Positions 25,160 through 33,018 are shown, numbered from the stretch's first letter. The stretch is DNA of 64,000 bases from Bacteroidales bacterium UBA7569 (GCA_002477945.1 DLLF01000006.1:40455-104454), one strand, 5' to 3'. A program made the numbers and translations. The notes: a model not told the origin generated them from the sequence alone.

Positions 25160-26767
25160 ATGGAATGTCCTAAATGTGGAATGCCTCTCAAGGAAGGCGC
25201 TAAGTTCTGTATATATTGCGGAGAAAAAGTCGCACAAGAATCTGCTGCCCCTGTAACGGAAGAGAATAATAGTGTTCGGCAGGAATCACCTGCCGAAGAA
25301 CAGTTGGGGGACTTGGCGCAGACTACCAACCGGCGTATATACTGGGATATACAACCCGGACAGGTGGCACGGGTCATTAAGTCACAGGACTTGGCGCAAT
25401 TCAAGGACGTACGCGGAGTTATTATTTCCGAGGGCACGACAGCATACATCCGTGTCAATGGAAAGACGGTACTGACCCTGAATGGCGGTACCTATGATTT
25501 CAAGCAGGCCAAGTCGGATAAGGACGAAGCACCTATCAAACGGGCATGGAATATCGTCAAAGGATTGTTCAGCAAGAAAGAACTGACCGATGCCGAAGAG
25601 AAATCCCTGTTGGAGCACGTGCAGAAAGGCTCTTCTTTCAGTATTGCCATATTGGTGGACAAGGCTTTCCCGTTGCTGATAGGTGCCAAGCAAGCCTCTC
25701 TGGACGACTACAAGACGTTCCGTCCGATGGAACTCAAGACCCGTTACCTGACGGTGCAGGTAGGGGTGAATGCCTATTTCCAGATAGCGGACAAAGAGCG
25801 TTTCTTGCAGCATTGGCTGACGGACAAAGCGGAACTGACTACCACGCAGATTGTGGACGAATTGAGTGACATTGTTCGTGCACGTCTGCAAGGCTGTATG
25901 GAGGATACGGAGTGGGACGGCAATAAAGTACCCGATGACCTGCGCAGAAAACTGAAAGAAGAACTGAACGCGGACGCAGTGAACCAATACTTTGGCTTGT
26001 CCATTGCACGTATAGTGGAAATATCTGCTGTCAGCGAGGACTTGGAGCGTTTCCGTCAGTTGAGCAGCGAGATGTACCTGAGCGAGCAGGAGATGGACTA
26101 CCTGCGGCGTACCAATGATTTCAAGAACCGCTTGGCGGAAGTGCAGAACGCACAGCAGTTGCACGAGGCGCGTACAAGCGTAGAGTTGCAGCGTGAGTTG
26201 GACAAGATAAACAAGGACGACCTGTTGCGCCAGGATGAGTTGGATAAGTTCAAACTGCTGTTGGAGAGCGAACGGCGTCTGCGTGAAGCGCGTACACAGG
26301 AGGAGGAAGATGCTGCTATGGCAGAGATTCGCAAGACAGGACTGATGCGTGAGATAGACTACAGACGCATCGAACAGGATGCCGACTTGGAACGCCGCCG
26401 CAAAGAAGCAGACTTTGCCTTTGAGCAGCAACAGCGTGAGGAAGATGCCAAGGCGCAACGCCGCCAACAACAGTTCGAGCAGTTTATGGCAATGGAGAGT
26501 GCCGCTAATCAGCACGAACTGGAAATGGCACGCACCAAGAATGAGACCGAGCGTGAGTGGTCGGAACGCTTGCGCCAACAGCAGCAGGTGCAGAACGACC
26601 AGATGATGAGTCTGTTGCAGACCATGGCTGGTGCACGTGCCCCCAAACCGCCTGCAGCACAACCTGCACCCGCTCCGCGTACTCCGATGAAGTACTGCAA
26701 TCAATGCGGTGCGCACATACCCGCAGATAGTAAACATTGCCCTGAATGTGGCACAAAACAAAGTTGA
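25160..26767 (+). CDS. SPFH-domain coiled-coil protein with zinc ribbons at both ends
   Basis: 535 residues. An N-terminal zinc ribbon has CPKCG at 3-7 with CIYCG at 18-22. An SPFH/YdjI-like domain follows (about 50-290; GVIISEGTTAYIRVNGKTVL, SFSIAILVDKAFPLLIGAKQ, KTRYLTVQVGVNAYFQIADK), then a highly charged coiled coil (about 300-490) rich in Arg, Glu and Gln, a Pro/Ala linker, and a second zinc ribbon YCNQCG with CPECG at the extreme C terminus. SPFH proteins form oligomeric rings or scaffolds at membranes; this one has no membrane segment. Neighbours with the same type of zinc ribbon suggest one complex. Confidence 0.8.
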   Translation: MECPKCGMPLKEGAKFCIYCGEKVAQESAAPVTEENNSVRQESPAEEQLGDLAQTTNRRIYWDIQPGQVARVIKSQDLAQFKDVRGVIISEGTTAYIRVNGKTVLTLNGGTYDFKQAKSDKDEAPIKRAWNIVKGLFSKKELTDAEEKSLLEHVQKGSSFSIAILVDKAFPLLIGAKQASLDDYKTFRPMELKTRYLTVQVGVNAYFQIADKERFLQHWLTDKAELTTTQIVDELSDIVRARLQGCMEDTEWDGNKVPDDLRRKLKEELNADAVNQYFGLSIARIVEISAVSEDLERFRQLSSEMYLSEQEMDYLRRTNDFKNRLAEVQNAQQLHEARTSVELQRELDKINKDDLLRQDELDKFKLLLESERRLREARTQEEEDAAMAEIRKTGLMREIDYRRIEQDADLERRRKEADFAFEQQQREEDAKAQRRQQQFEQFMAMESAANQHELEMARTKNETEREWSERLRQQQQVQNDQMMSLLQTMAGARAPKPPAAQPAPAPRTPMKYCNQCGAHIPADSKHCPECGTKQS

Positions 26768-26768
26768 C

Positions 26769-27014
26769 ATGGAAGAACTGACTGGAAGGGTGCATATCCG
26801 GCGTATGGCAGTAGGTAGCAAGTCGGAAGGCGATTATGCCCGCTTCGTAATGTCTGCGGGCGAGGAATATACGCTCTATCGTGAAGGTATATACCCTGCA
26901 AATGACGATTACTTCAAGCAATTCGATGGCAAAGAGGTAGTCATTGTCGGGAATATAGAAGAACGTACACACTATATATGTGTACAATCCATTGTATGTA
27001 AAGATAACTTGTAA
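26769..27014 (+). CDS. Small conserved-looking protein, possible OB-like fold
   Basis: 81 residues from the ATG at 26769, one base after the SPFH gene stop. A longer in-frame start would lie inside that gene. It is beta-rich: GRVHIRRMAVGSKSEGDYAR, FVMSAGEEYTLYREG, KEVVIVGNIEERTHYICV. The pattern of about five strands is compatible with an OB-type barrel, but I recognise no family. Tight spacing on both sides places it in the zinc-ribbon operon. Function unknown. Confidence 0.7.
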   Translation: MEELTGRVHIRRMAVGSKSEGDYARFVMSAGEEYTLYREGIYPANDDYFKQFDGKEVVIVGNIEERTHYICVQSIVCKDNL

Positions 27015-27035
27015 CTATAATTAAACAGAATAAAT

Positions 27036-28127
27036 ATGTCTGACTACAAGTGCCCTGAATGTGGCGCACCGATGAAGATGGGTGAACGCCATTGTGCAAA
27101 TTGTGATTACGAACTGACAGATGCGGAATATACTGCTATGATGGCAAAGAATATACCCGCTCAGGCACCTGATACACCGACCTTCGCAACTGGTAACACT
27201 CCTGCCTCCAAGCAACCTGCTGCCGCACCGGAGTCTGTTATGGCGCATGGTAATGTAGATGTATCACAGCACCATAGCGAGGATAAGTCAACGCACAATA
27301 TCGACAACTCGCAGACGGTGAACAATACCAACCAGACTGTCACCAACACCTTTATTATCATGGGTGGAGGTGCTCCTCTGCCACCGAATGTGGACCCTCA
27401 GACAGTTGCCGCCTTGGAGCAAGCACAGCGTGCACAGCAGCAGATGCAACCAACGCCTCACGTAGCGGAACCTCAGTCTGTACAAGAAACCTATACTCCA
27501 TCCTCTGATGAGAAAAAGGGCGTTGGTGCTATCAATGGCAGCCGTCGTCCGATAACGGTGGAACCGCCTCGTAAGGGTTTACCCAAATGGACATGGTTTG
27601 CTTTGGTGCTAGCAGGTGTCGCATTGTTCCTTGTGTTCCGGCCTGCAGGGAAAACCGACAAACCGATAGTGGAAGAAGTAAAAGTGGAAACTGCACAGCC
27701 GGTCAAACAGGAGATGAATCATGTGAAAACACAACCGGTTAAGACCGCCCGCAAAACGAAACCTGCCCGACCTGCAGAACAAACCGTTGCAAAACAGGAA
27801 ACAGAGACTGTACAACCGGTGCAGCCGCCGAAAGCGAATCCGTTTACGGAATATAAGAATGCAGCGGATGCAGGTGATGCCGCTGCCATGTTCAAAGTGG
27901 CGAAATGTTATCAGTCTGGTGATGGTGTGTCGAAAAACATCAATTCGGCGTTCCTCTATATGAAAGCCGCTGCAGAAGCGGGTTACACGAAAGCCTATCG
28001 GGAACTTGCCGAAATGTATCGGGGAGGAAGAGGAATCGAAAAAGATCGCGACCTTGCCGAGACGTGGTATCGCAAAGCCGCTGCAGCAGGCGACCGCAAA
28101 GCCCAACAGGCATTGGATAATATGTAA
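27036..28127 (+). CDS. Zinc-ribbon membrane protein with Sel1-like repeats
   Basis: 363 residues. The N-terminal zinc ribbon is CPECG (5-9) with CANCDY (19-24). A low-complexity Asn/Gln/Ser/Thr region (about 70-125) includes HNIDNSQTVNNTNQTVTNTF followed by MGGGAPLPPN. One membrane segment lies at about 189-205 (WFALVLAGVALFLVF), then a Lys/Thr/Pro-rich linker and two Sel1-type repeats at the C terminus (AAMFKVAKCYQSGDGV; AYRELAEMYRGGRGIEKD). Sel1 repeats bind proteins. The zinc ribbon would be cytoplasmic and the repeats outside the inner membrane, if the charge pattern is read correctly. It follows the 81-aa gene after 21 bases. Confidence 0.75.
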   Translation: MSDYKCPECGAPMKMGERHCANCDYELTDAEYTAMMAKNIPAQAPDTPTFATGNTPASKQPAAAPESVMAHGNVDVSQHHSEDKSTHNIDNSQTVNNTNQTVTNTFIIMGGGAPLPPNVDPQTVAALEQAQRAQQQMQPTPHVAEPQSVQETYTPSSDEKKGVGAINGSRRPITVEPPRKGLPKWTWFALVLAGVALFLVFRPAGKTDKPIVEEVKVETAQPVKQEMNHVKTQPVKTARKTKPARPAEQTVAKQETETVQPVQPPKANPFTEYKNAADAGDAAAMFKVAKCYQSGDGVSKNINSAFLYMKAAAEAGYTKAYRELAEMYRGGRGIEKDRDLAETWYRKAAAAGDRKAQQALDNM

Positions 28128-28152
28128 AACAAACCATTCAAAACAACAGAAG

Positions 28153-28602
28153 ATGAAGAAAGTATTTCTCCTGACAGCCATGTCGCTGTTCTGCCTTTTG
28201 GCAACTGCCCAAGTAAAAATCACAAATCCATATCCCGATATGCACTTTGCTTTTAAGCGTTGCATCGTAACAGGTTCCACAGGGTATATAGATTTGTTAA
28301 TCACTAATAAGACAAACAGTGATATAAAATGTGGCGCAAATCCGAATAGTGGTGGTGTCAAATTGTATGATGACGAGGGGAACAGTTACTCGGATTGGAA
28401 TATAGTTTCGGTGGTATTCGGAAACAATACTGAATATAGTACGGACATTTCTGCAGAGGCATCCACGAAATGCCGTATCAATTTCAGGGGCTTGGACGAA
28501 TATGCTTCTATGTTTACCAATGCTACTATCTATGCTTATCACAACGGAAAACGTGAGCCTGTAAAAATTACTAACATACCTATCACCCGCCGCGATGAGT
28601 GA
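28153..28602 (+). CDS. Secreted small protein, first of two tandem paralogues
   Basis: 149 residues from the ATG at 28153. This start gives the signal peptide MKKVFLLTAMSLFCLLATAQ, cut after AQ at about 20; longer starts lie in the preceding gene. The mature part is a single beta-rich domain with the shared blocks FAFKRC, GSTGYIDLLITN, KLYDDEGN, VVFG and FRGLDEYASMFTNATIYAY, ending NIPITRRDE. It is about half identical to the next gene, with almost the same signal peptide, so the pair comes from a local duplication. Probably periplasmic or exported. No family recognised. Confidence 0.75.
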   Translation: MKKVFLLTAMSLFCLLATAQVKITNPYPDMHFAFKRCIVTGSTGYIDLLITNKTNSDIKCGANPNSGGVKLYDDEGNSYSDWNIVSVVFGNNTEYSTDISAEASTKCRINFRGLDEYASMFTNATIYAYHNGKREPVKITNIPITRRDE

Positions 28603-28650
28603 TAGAGAATTCTGTAGCAATCATCTTAAAACTTAAATAAACAAACTATT

Positions 28651-29112
28651 ATGAAGAAAGTATTTTTCCTGACAGCCATGTCGCTGTTCTGCCTTTTGGC
28701 TAACGCCCAAGTAAAAGTAACGTATTCTTCTCAAAATACCGCTATCGCTTTCAAACGCTGTGTAGCAACAGGCACTTCTGGTTATATAGATTTGCTAATC
28801 TCGAATTTATCAAATGCGGAAATAGTATACACTATCTATCATGACGATACTCGAGTTAGTCTTTATGATGACGAGGGCAATTGTTATACAACTTATCGAT
28901 ATATTGCACCGGTTGTTTTTGGTGGTACTACCCAAAAATGTTGTAGTGTTCCCGCTGGAACTTCAGTTAAATGCCGTATTTCTTTCAACGGATTAGATGA
29001 ATATGCAACACAATTCACGAATGCTACCATCAAGATATATGAACTTTGTAGAGGATCTCAACAGGAGAAAACACTGACTATTACTAACATTCCCATCAAC
29101 CGCCGTGACTGA
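28651..29112 (+). CDS. Secreted small protein, second of two tandem paralogues
   Basis: 153 residues. The signal peptide MKKVFFLTAMSLFCLLANAQ differs from the upstream paralogue at two positions. Shared blocks are FKRCVATGTSGYIDLLISN, SLYDDEGN, VVFGG, CRISFNGLDEYATQFTNATI and NIPINRRD. It has extra cysteines (QKCCSVPAG) not found in the first copy. It sits 48 bases downstream of its sister in the same direction. A duplicated, diverging exported domain would fit a binding or inhibitor role, but nothing in the sequence fixes a function. Confidence 0.75.
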   Translation: MKKVFFLTAMSLFCLLANAQVKVTYSSQNTAIAFKRCVATGTSGYIDLLISNLSNAEIVYTIYHDDTRVSLYDDEGNCYTTYRYIAPVVFGGTTQKCCSVPAGTSVKCRISFNGLDEYATQFTNATIKIYELCRGSQQEKTLTITNIPINRRD

Positions 29113-29196
29113 AATAGGGGTTACTCGTCGGTGTGAAAGGGCAGTGCGTATTTAGTTCAGTTATGAGTTGTACTGAAAATAAATTATACTTGTATT

Positions 29197-29544
29197 ATGC
29201 TTAAAACAATTTTGTGGATTGTAGGAATTATTGTTGGTGGAGGTCTTTTGCTTGGTCTGATGAAGGCGTTATTCAATGCCTTTTCATGGCTTAAATGGAT
29301 TCTCTGTATTGCTGCGGGAGTAGGTTCTTATTTTGCGTGGCATCATTGGTGGTTGTCGCTTATTGTGGCTTTTTTTGCTTTGGGTTTAGGTGGATATCTC
29401 AGTGAAACAACAGACCGAAGTGGTAAGGCGTTGCGTTGTAAAGAATGTGGTAGTGGTAATATTGACATTATCCAAGACGATGAAGAAGCACTAATCTATA
29501 AGTGTAAGAATTGCGGTTCGATGGCTTATAGGATGCGTAGATGA
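29197..29544 (+). CDS. Small membrane protein with a C-terminal zinc ribbon
   Basis: 115 residues. Two or three hydrophobic segments fill residues about 4-72 (WIVGIIVGGGLLLGLM; WLKWILCIAAGVGSYFAW; LSLIVAFFALGLGGYL). The cytosolic tail carries LRCKECGSGNIDII and YKCKNCGSMAYRMRR, a complete CxxC-CxxC zinc ribbon. It closes the run of zinc-ribbon genes starting at 23380 and lies immediately before the peptide cluster. It may anchor the zinc-ribbon proteins at the membrane, which is inference. Confidence 0.75.
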   Translation: MLKTILWIVGIIVGGGLLLGLMKALFNAFSWLKWILCIAAGVGSYFAWHHWWLSLIVAFFALGLGGYLSETTDRSGKALRCKECGSGNIDIIQDDEEALIYKCKNCGSMAYRMRR

Positions 29545-29608
29545 TTTAAGTCTTGTTCGTTTCGTGTATAATGGAAACAAATAGTTGCTGTGCAATTATG
29601 TAAGTCAA

Positions 29609-29626
29609 GGCGGAATCCGAAAAGCC
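29609..29626 (+). promoter_or_regulatory. 18-base box upstream of the first precursor peptide
   Basis: GGCGGAATCCGAAAAGCC, placed 55 bases before the start codon at 29664. The identical box is found at the identical distance before the second peptide. Confidence 0.7.
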
Positions 29627-29663
29627 CTAATAGAGTAGGAAGAATCATTTAACTCCTAAGACT

Positions 29664-29741
29664 ATGTTGACCGAAGTTTTTGAAGTTAATCAGGAGAGTT
29701 ATAAGTATCCTGTAGCATGCTGCGACTGCTTCTCGAAGTAA
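29664..29741 (+). CDS. Putative RiPP precursor peptide 1 (25 aa, CCDCF tail)
   Basis: ATG to TAA encodes 25 residues: an N-terminal MLTEVFEVNQESYK, a PVA hinge and the tail CCDCFSK. Eighteen of the 25 residues are identical to the second peptide at 29865, while many third codon positions differ (for example TGCTGCGAC against TGCTGTGAT), so the protein sequence rather than the DNA is conserved. Short tandem Cys-rich peptides directly before radical SAM/SPASM genes are typical precursors of modified peptides. The expected modified part is the Cys-rich tail; the acidic N-terminal part would be the leader. No membership in a known precursor family is claimed. Confidence 0.8.
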   Translation: MLTEVFEVNQESYKYPVACCDCFSK

Positions 29742-29759
29742 GTAGCGGTGTGTGATTCT

Positions 29760-29787
29760 GAGTTAAGGCTCTACGGAGTCTTAACTC
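29760..29787 (+). repeat. 12-bp hairpin after precursor 1
   Basis: GAGTTAAGGCTC pairs with GAGTCTTAACTC (one G-U) around a TACG loop. There is no T tract, so it may stabilise or partly stop the precursor transcript rather than end it. Confidence 0.7.
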
Positions 29788-29809
29788 TATGTTGAAGTTA
29801 ATACAATGA

Positions 29810-29827
29810 GGCGGAATCCGAAAAGCC
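29810..29827 (+). promoter_or_regulatory. 18-base box upstream of the second precursor peptide
   Basis: Second copy of GGCGGAATCCGAAAAGCC, again 55 bases before the start codon (29865). Confidence 0.7.
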
Positions 29828-29864
29828 GGTAAGAAAGTAGGAGTAATAAAATATAATTGATATT

Positions 29865-29942
29865 ATGCTAACAGATTTGTTTGAGGTCAGCCAGGAGAGT
29901 TACAAAAATCCAGTGGCTTGCTGTGATTGCTTTTTTAAGTAA
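29865..29942 (+). CDS. Putative RiPP precursor peptide 2 (25 aa, CCDCF tail)
   Basis: 25 residues: MLTDLFEVSQESYK, then NPVA, then CCDCFFK. It is the same length as peptide 1, with the same positions for EV, QESYK, PVA and CCDCF. Differences are mostly conservative (E/D, V/L, N/S) and fall in the N-terminal half, at the residue after the Lys, and next to the C-terminal Lys. It is followed by a 14-bp hairpin and then the maturation genes. Confidence 0.8.
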   Translation: MLTDLFEVSQESYKNPVACCDCFFK

Positions 29943-29952
29943 CGACAAGGAT

Positions 29953-29987
29953 AACATAGCCAAAGTATACACAACTTTGGCTATGTT
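29953..29987 (+). repeat. Perfect 14-bp hairpin after precursor 2
   Basis: AACATAGCCAAAGT (29953-29966) pairs perfectly with ACTTTGGCTATGTT (29974-29987). It lies between the precursor genes and the enzymes and could set the ratio of precursor to enzyme mRNA. Confidence 0.75.
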
Positions 29988-30020
29988 ATGCATACCAATT
30001 GTTCAAAAGATAAAACATAT

Positions 30021-30359
30021 ATGATTTCTATAAAGACATCCCAACAGATAGGGGAATTGTATCTGTTTGAAACACATTCACCCTACAGGTTACGATTAGA
30101 AGAATCTAACTTATTTAGAAATAATGATGCGATATGTTTCTTCCGCGACAGATTCCGAATTGATATACCCCAAGAGAAATTGAAGAATGCACATACCAAC
30201 TACGAAGCACTGAAACTAATTGCTTCTTATATCACGGAAAGCGATGAAGATATACTGATATACATCATTGAGCAATATAAAAGAGCCTACTATGATTGTA
30301 AATCATCTGCAAGCACTTCATCCTTTACGGACAGTATGTTCTCTAATTTGCCGTGGTAA
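30021..30359 (+). CDS. Small protein of unknown function in the peptide cluster
   Basis: 112 residues from the ATG at 30021; another in-frame ATG at 29988 lies in the hairpin and is less likely. The first half is charged with alternating strands and helices (SIKTSQQIGELYLFETHS, FFRDRFRIDIPQEK), the middle helical (YEALKLIASYITESDEDILI), and the tail is Ser/Thr-rich and ends SMFSNLPW. No family is recognised. By position it could be a peptide-binding chaperone or leader-recognition protein, or a third, longer substrate whose Ser/Thr/Trp tail is modified. Both ideas are inference. Confidence 0.65.
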   Translation: MISIKTSQQIGELYLFETHSPYRLRLEESNLFRNNDAICFFRDRFRIDIPQEKLKNAHTNYEALKLIASYITESDEDILIYIIEQYKRAYYDCKSSASTSSFTDSMFSNLPW

Positions 30360-30398
30360 GCAGCGAAGTAATAATCATTTAATTTTATAGGCAATACT

Positions 30399-31745
30399 AT
30401 GTTATATCCTGAATTAAGAACCCGCAACATCTATGCGATACCTGTAGGTGACTATTTTGATAAACCGGCGGAGAATTGCCTGTTGCTTTATTCCCCGCTG
30501 GCAAACCGGTTTACTTTGGCAACCCCCGATGAGGTGGATAAGTTGGAGCAATTGGCGGAGAAGGGAGACATACACGGGAGCAAGGTGCTGCTGAGTATGT
30601 TGCAGCAGACTCTTACTCCGAAGGCAACCGCGTACAACAAGACCGAGAGTTTGCAAACGGCGTATCTGCTCTTGAATGAGAAGTGCAATATGCACTGCTC
30701 TTATTGTTATTCAGCAGGCGGCAGGAGCAAGGCCGAATTGAGTATGAAAGATATTGCTCCGTTATTGGAGTTCCTGTTGCAGAAACGCGAGGGGCAACAG
30801 GATGAGCGTGTGGTCATGTTTATAGGCGGCGGTGAACCCACGTTGAGTTGGGCGTTACTGAAAGAGACTACTGCTTATGCAGAACAATTGGCACAGCGGA
30901 ACGGGGTAAAGGTTCAGTTCCGTATCACAACCAACGGGTTGCTGGTAACCGACGAAATGGTCGCATGGTACAAAGCGCACAATTTTGCTGTTCAGTTCTC
31001 GTTTGAGGTGCTGGAAGACATACAGAATGCGCAACGCGGGCAGTTCCAGACCGTTAGTTACAACTTGAAACGCCTGTTAGCGGCGGGTGTGGAATGTAAG
31101 ATTCGCTCAACGATAACGGCAGACAATGTGGATAGAATGTGTGAGATGGTGGAAATCTGTCATCGTGAATACCCTGGAGTGTATATGCTGGATTTGGAAG
31201 ATGTGGTGGATTGTGGCTATTTCACCACTCCTGCCGTTGTAGATGCATTCTATGACCGCTATTTCCATTCGTACGACAAAGCCAAAGGTTTGGCAGAACA
31301 ATACGGTATAAACATCCAATCGGCAACCTACAAGACCATTCATACCATTCGCGAGAAGTTCTGTTCGCATCTGGTATGCCTCACGCCGTATAGGACTATG
31401 ACAACATGTGCTTTCGTCTCCACTCCGAATGAGGATGGATATGACGAAGCGGTGATTGGAGTAGTGGAAGAGGGTGAGGTCCGGTTCGATATGTCTGCGT
31501 ATGACCGCTTGACGAAGCAGACTATTCACAATGTACCCGAATGTAAAGATTGCTGGGCGAAATGGAACTGTGGTAGTGGCTGCCCCAACCAACGGCGCGT
31601 TTATAGTGCCGATATATATGCAGGAATATGTCGGTTTGCCAAGCGTACATTGCGCCATAACCTGATGGAAGAAATGCAAAAGCGGTATGCACTGCAGACA
31701 GGCAAAGACCTGTTTGTCGATTTGAAAGATAAGATAGCCGACTGA
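30399..31745 (+). CDS. Radical SAM/SPASM peptide maturase 1
   Basis: 448 residues. The radical SAM cluster motif is C96-NMH-C100-SY-C103, followed by GGGEPTLSW and RITTNGLLV. The C-terminal SPASM region has C327, C337, then C382-KD-C385-WAKWN-C391-GSG-C395 and a last Cys in GICRFAKR, enough for two auxiliary iron-sulfur clusters. The first about 85 residues form a separate domain (IYAIPVGDYFDKPAENCLLL) shared with the next gene and likely to bind the peptide leader. SPASM enzymes make thioether, C-C or other crosslinks in RiPPs. The next gene starts one base after its stop region, so the two are co-translated. Confidence 0.88.
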   Translation: MLYPELRTRNIYAIPVGDYFDKPAENCLLLYSPLANRFTLATPDEVDKLEQLAEKGDIHGSKVLLSMLQQTLTPKATAYNKTESLQTAYLLLNEKCNMHCSYCYSAGGRSKAELSMKDIAPLLEFLLQKREGQQDERVVMFIGGGEPTLSWALLKETTAYAEQLAQRNGVKVQFRITTNGLLVTDEMVAWYKAHNFAVQFSFEVLEDIQNAQRGQFQTVSYNLKRLLAAGVECKIRSTITADNVDRMCEMVEICHREYPGVYMLDLEDVVDCGYFTTPAVVDAFYDRYFHSYDKAKGLAEQYGINIQSATYKTIHTIREKFCSHLVCLTPYRTMTTCAFVSTPNEDGYDEAVIGVVEEGEVRFDMSAYDRLTKQTIHNVPECKDCWAKWNCGSGCPNQRRVYSADIYAGICRFAKRTLRHNLMEEMQKRYALQTGKDLFVDLKDKIAD

Positions 31746-31746
31746 A

Positions 31747-33018
31747 ATGGAGACTCCTGTTTACTATATCCCCATAGGAGATTATTGGCACGCTCCTGCC
31801 GATACTGTTGAGATTGTCTATGCTCCGTTTTCGGGCAGGTATATCTTGCGTACCGCCGGCACGGCTTTGCCCCAAACGGTTATGGACAAGTTGCAGGAGC
31901 CTTTGCGGGAACCGGCAACCGCTGCCACCGACGTTGACGAATTGACACAGGTGGATATATTGTTGAACTATTCGTGTAATTTCCATTGCGTATATTGCTA
32001 TTCTGCGCAAGGGCGTAATAACACGGAAGTGCCTTGGGATACACTGCAGACCTTTATCGACCGTGTCTTTGCCCGTCCTGTTAAGGATAACACTCCAAAA
32101 GTGCAGTTCAGTTTCAGCGGGGGCGGCGAACCGCTGATGTCATATCCGCTGTTGCAGCAGGCGATAGAATATATAGAACGCAAATCGAAAGAGTGTCCGC
32201 AATTGGCATATTCGATGGCGGTGGTTACCAACGGAAGCCTCCTGACGAAAGAGAAAATTGAATACTTGGACGGACATAAAGTGCGCATTGTGGTTTCGTA
32301 TGAGATATTGAAGTCCTATCAGGACAAAGAGCGCGGATGCTACAATGCGGTAACCGATAATATCCGTTTGTTGAGTGCAATGCAGGCTGATTTTGGTATT
32401 CGGTGCAATATCACCAAAGAGGCGGTGGAAGCAATGCCCGATATGGTTCGGGAGATAGCAGAGAATTTCCCGAGTATTAAGTCTGTTACTTTCGACACTA
32501 TACTGGCACCCGACCTATTCCGCACGCCGACGGAGTTGGAGAAGTACTACAACGCCTTTCTTGAGATGTACTATACGGCGAAAGATTGGGCGGCGGCAAA
32601 AGGGATCGATGTGGCATGTATGAGCGTGGAACTGAAAGATGTGTTGCGCAGTCGTGGCTGTGAAGCGAAGTTCTGCCTTACTCCGCGGGGTACACTCTCC
32701 GCATGCTCGCGTGTGTCTTCTCCCGATGAGGCGTTGTATCCGTATTTCCAATATGGCAATGTGGCGCACATTGATGAGCGGAAAATCATACAACTGATGT
32801 CGCAAAACACCGCCTATGCAGCCCGTTGCAAGGATTGTTTCGCACGATGGAATTGCGGGGGCGGGTGTACATTGTTCTTTGAGTCGTTCCCTGAAGAGTT
32901 CCACAGTACCTATTGTGCCTTTCGCCGCAATGCCTTGCGAAAAGAGTTGTACTACGATATGTGCCGGCGGATACCCGGACTTTATCGCCAAATAGCAGCA
33001 ACAATCCGCCATGAGTAA
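31747..33018 (+). CDS. Radical SAM/SPASM peptide maturase 2
   Basis: 423 residues, paralogous to the preceding enzyme. The radical SAM motif is C77-NFH-C81-VY-C84, with FSGGGEPLMSYP and AVVTNGSLL. The SPASM region includes KFCLTPRGTLSACSR, then CKDCFARWNCGGGCTLFFES and a final Cys in STYCAFRRN. The N-terminal domain (VYYIPIGDYWHAPADTVEIV) matches that of maturase 1 in pattern (Y-IP-GDY-PA). Two diverged maturases beside two diverged precursors suggest either one enzyme per peptide or two successive steps on the same peptide. It overlaps the next gene by 8 bases. Confidence 0.88.
   Translation: METPVYYIPIGDYWHAPADTVEIVYAPFSGRYILRTAGTALPQTVMDKLQEPLREPATAATDVDELTQVDILLNYSCNFHCVYCYSAQGRNNTEVPWDTLQTFIDRVFARPVKDNTPKVQFSFSGGGEPLMSYPLLQQAIEYIERKSKECPQLAYSMAVVTNGSLLTKEKIEYLDGHKVRIVVSYEILKSYQDKERGCYNAVTDNIRLLSAMQADFGIRCNITKEAVEAMPDMVREIAENFPSIKSVTFDTILAPDLFRTPTELEKYYNAFLEMYYTAKDWAAAKGIDVACMSVELKDVLRSRGCEAKFCLTPRGTLSACSRVSSPDEALYPYFQYGNVAHIDERKIIQLMSQNTAYAARCKDCFARWNCGGGCTLFFESFPEEFHSTYCAFRRNALRKELYYDMCRRIPGLYRQIAATIRHE

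Noticed and set aside
25382..26821. A 479-codon minus-strand frame inside the SPFH gene
   Set aside because: Shadow of the coiled-coil coding strand; Leu/Gln/His-rich, no recognisable domain.
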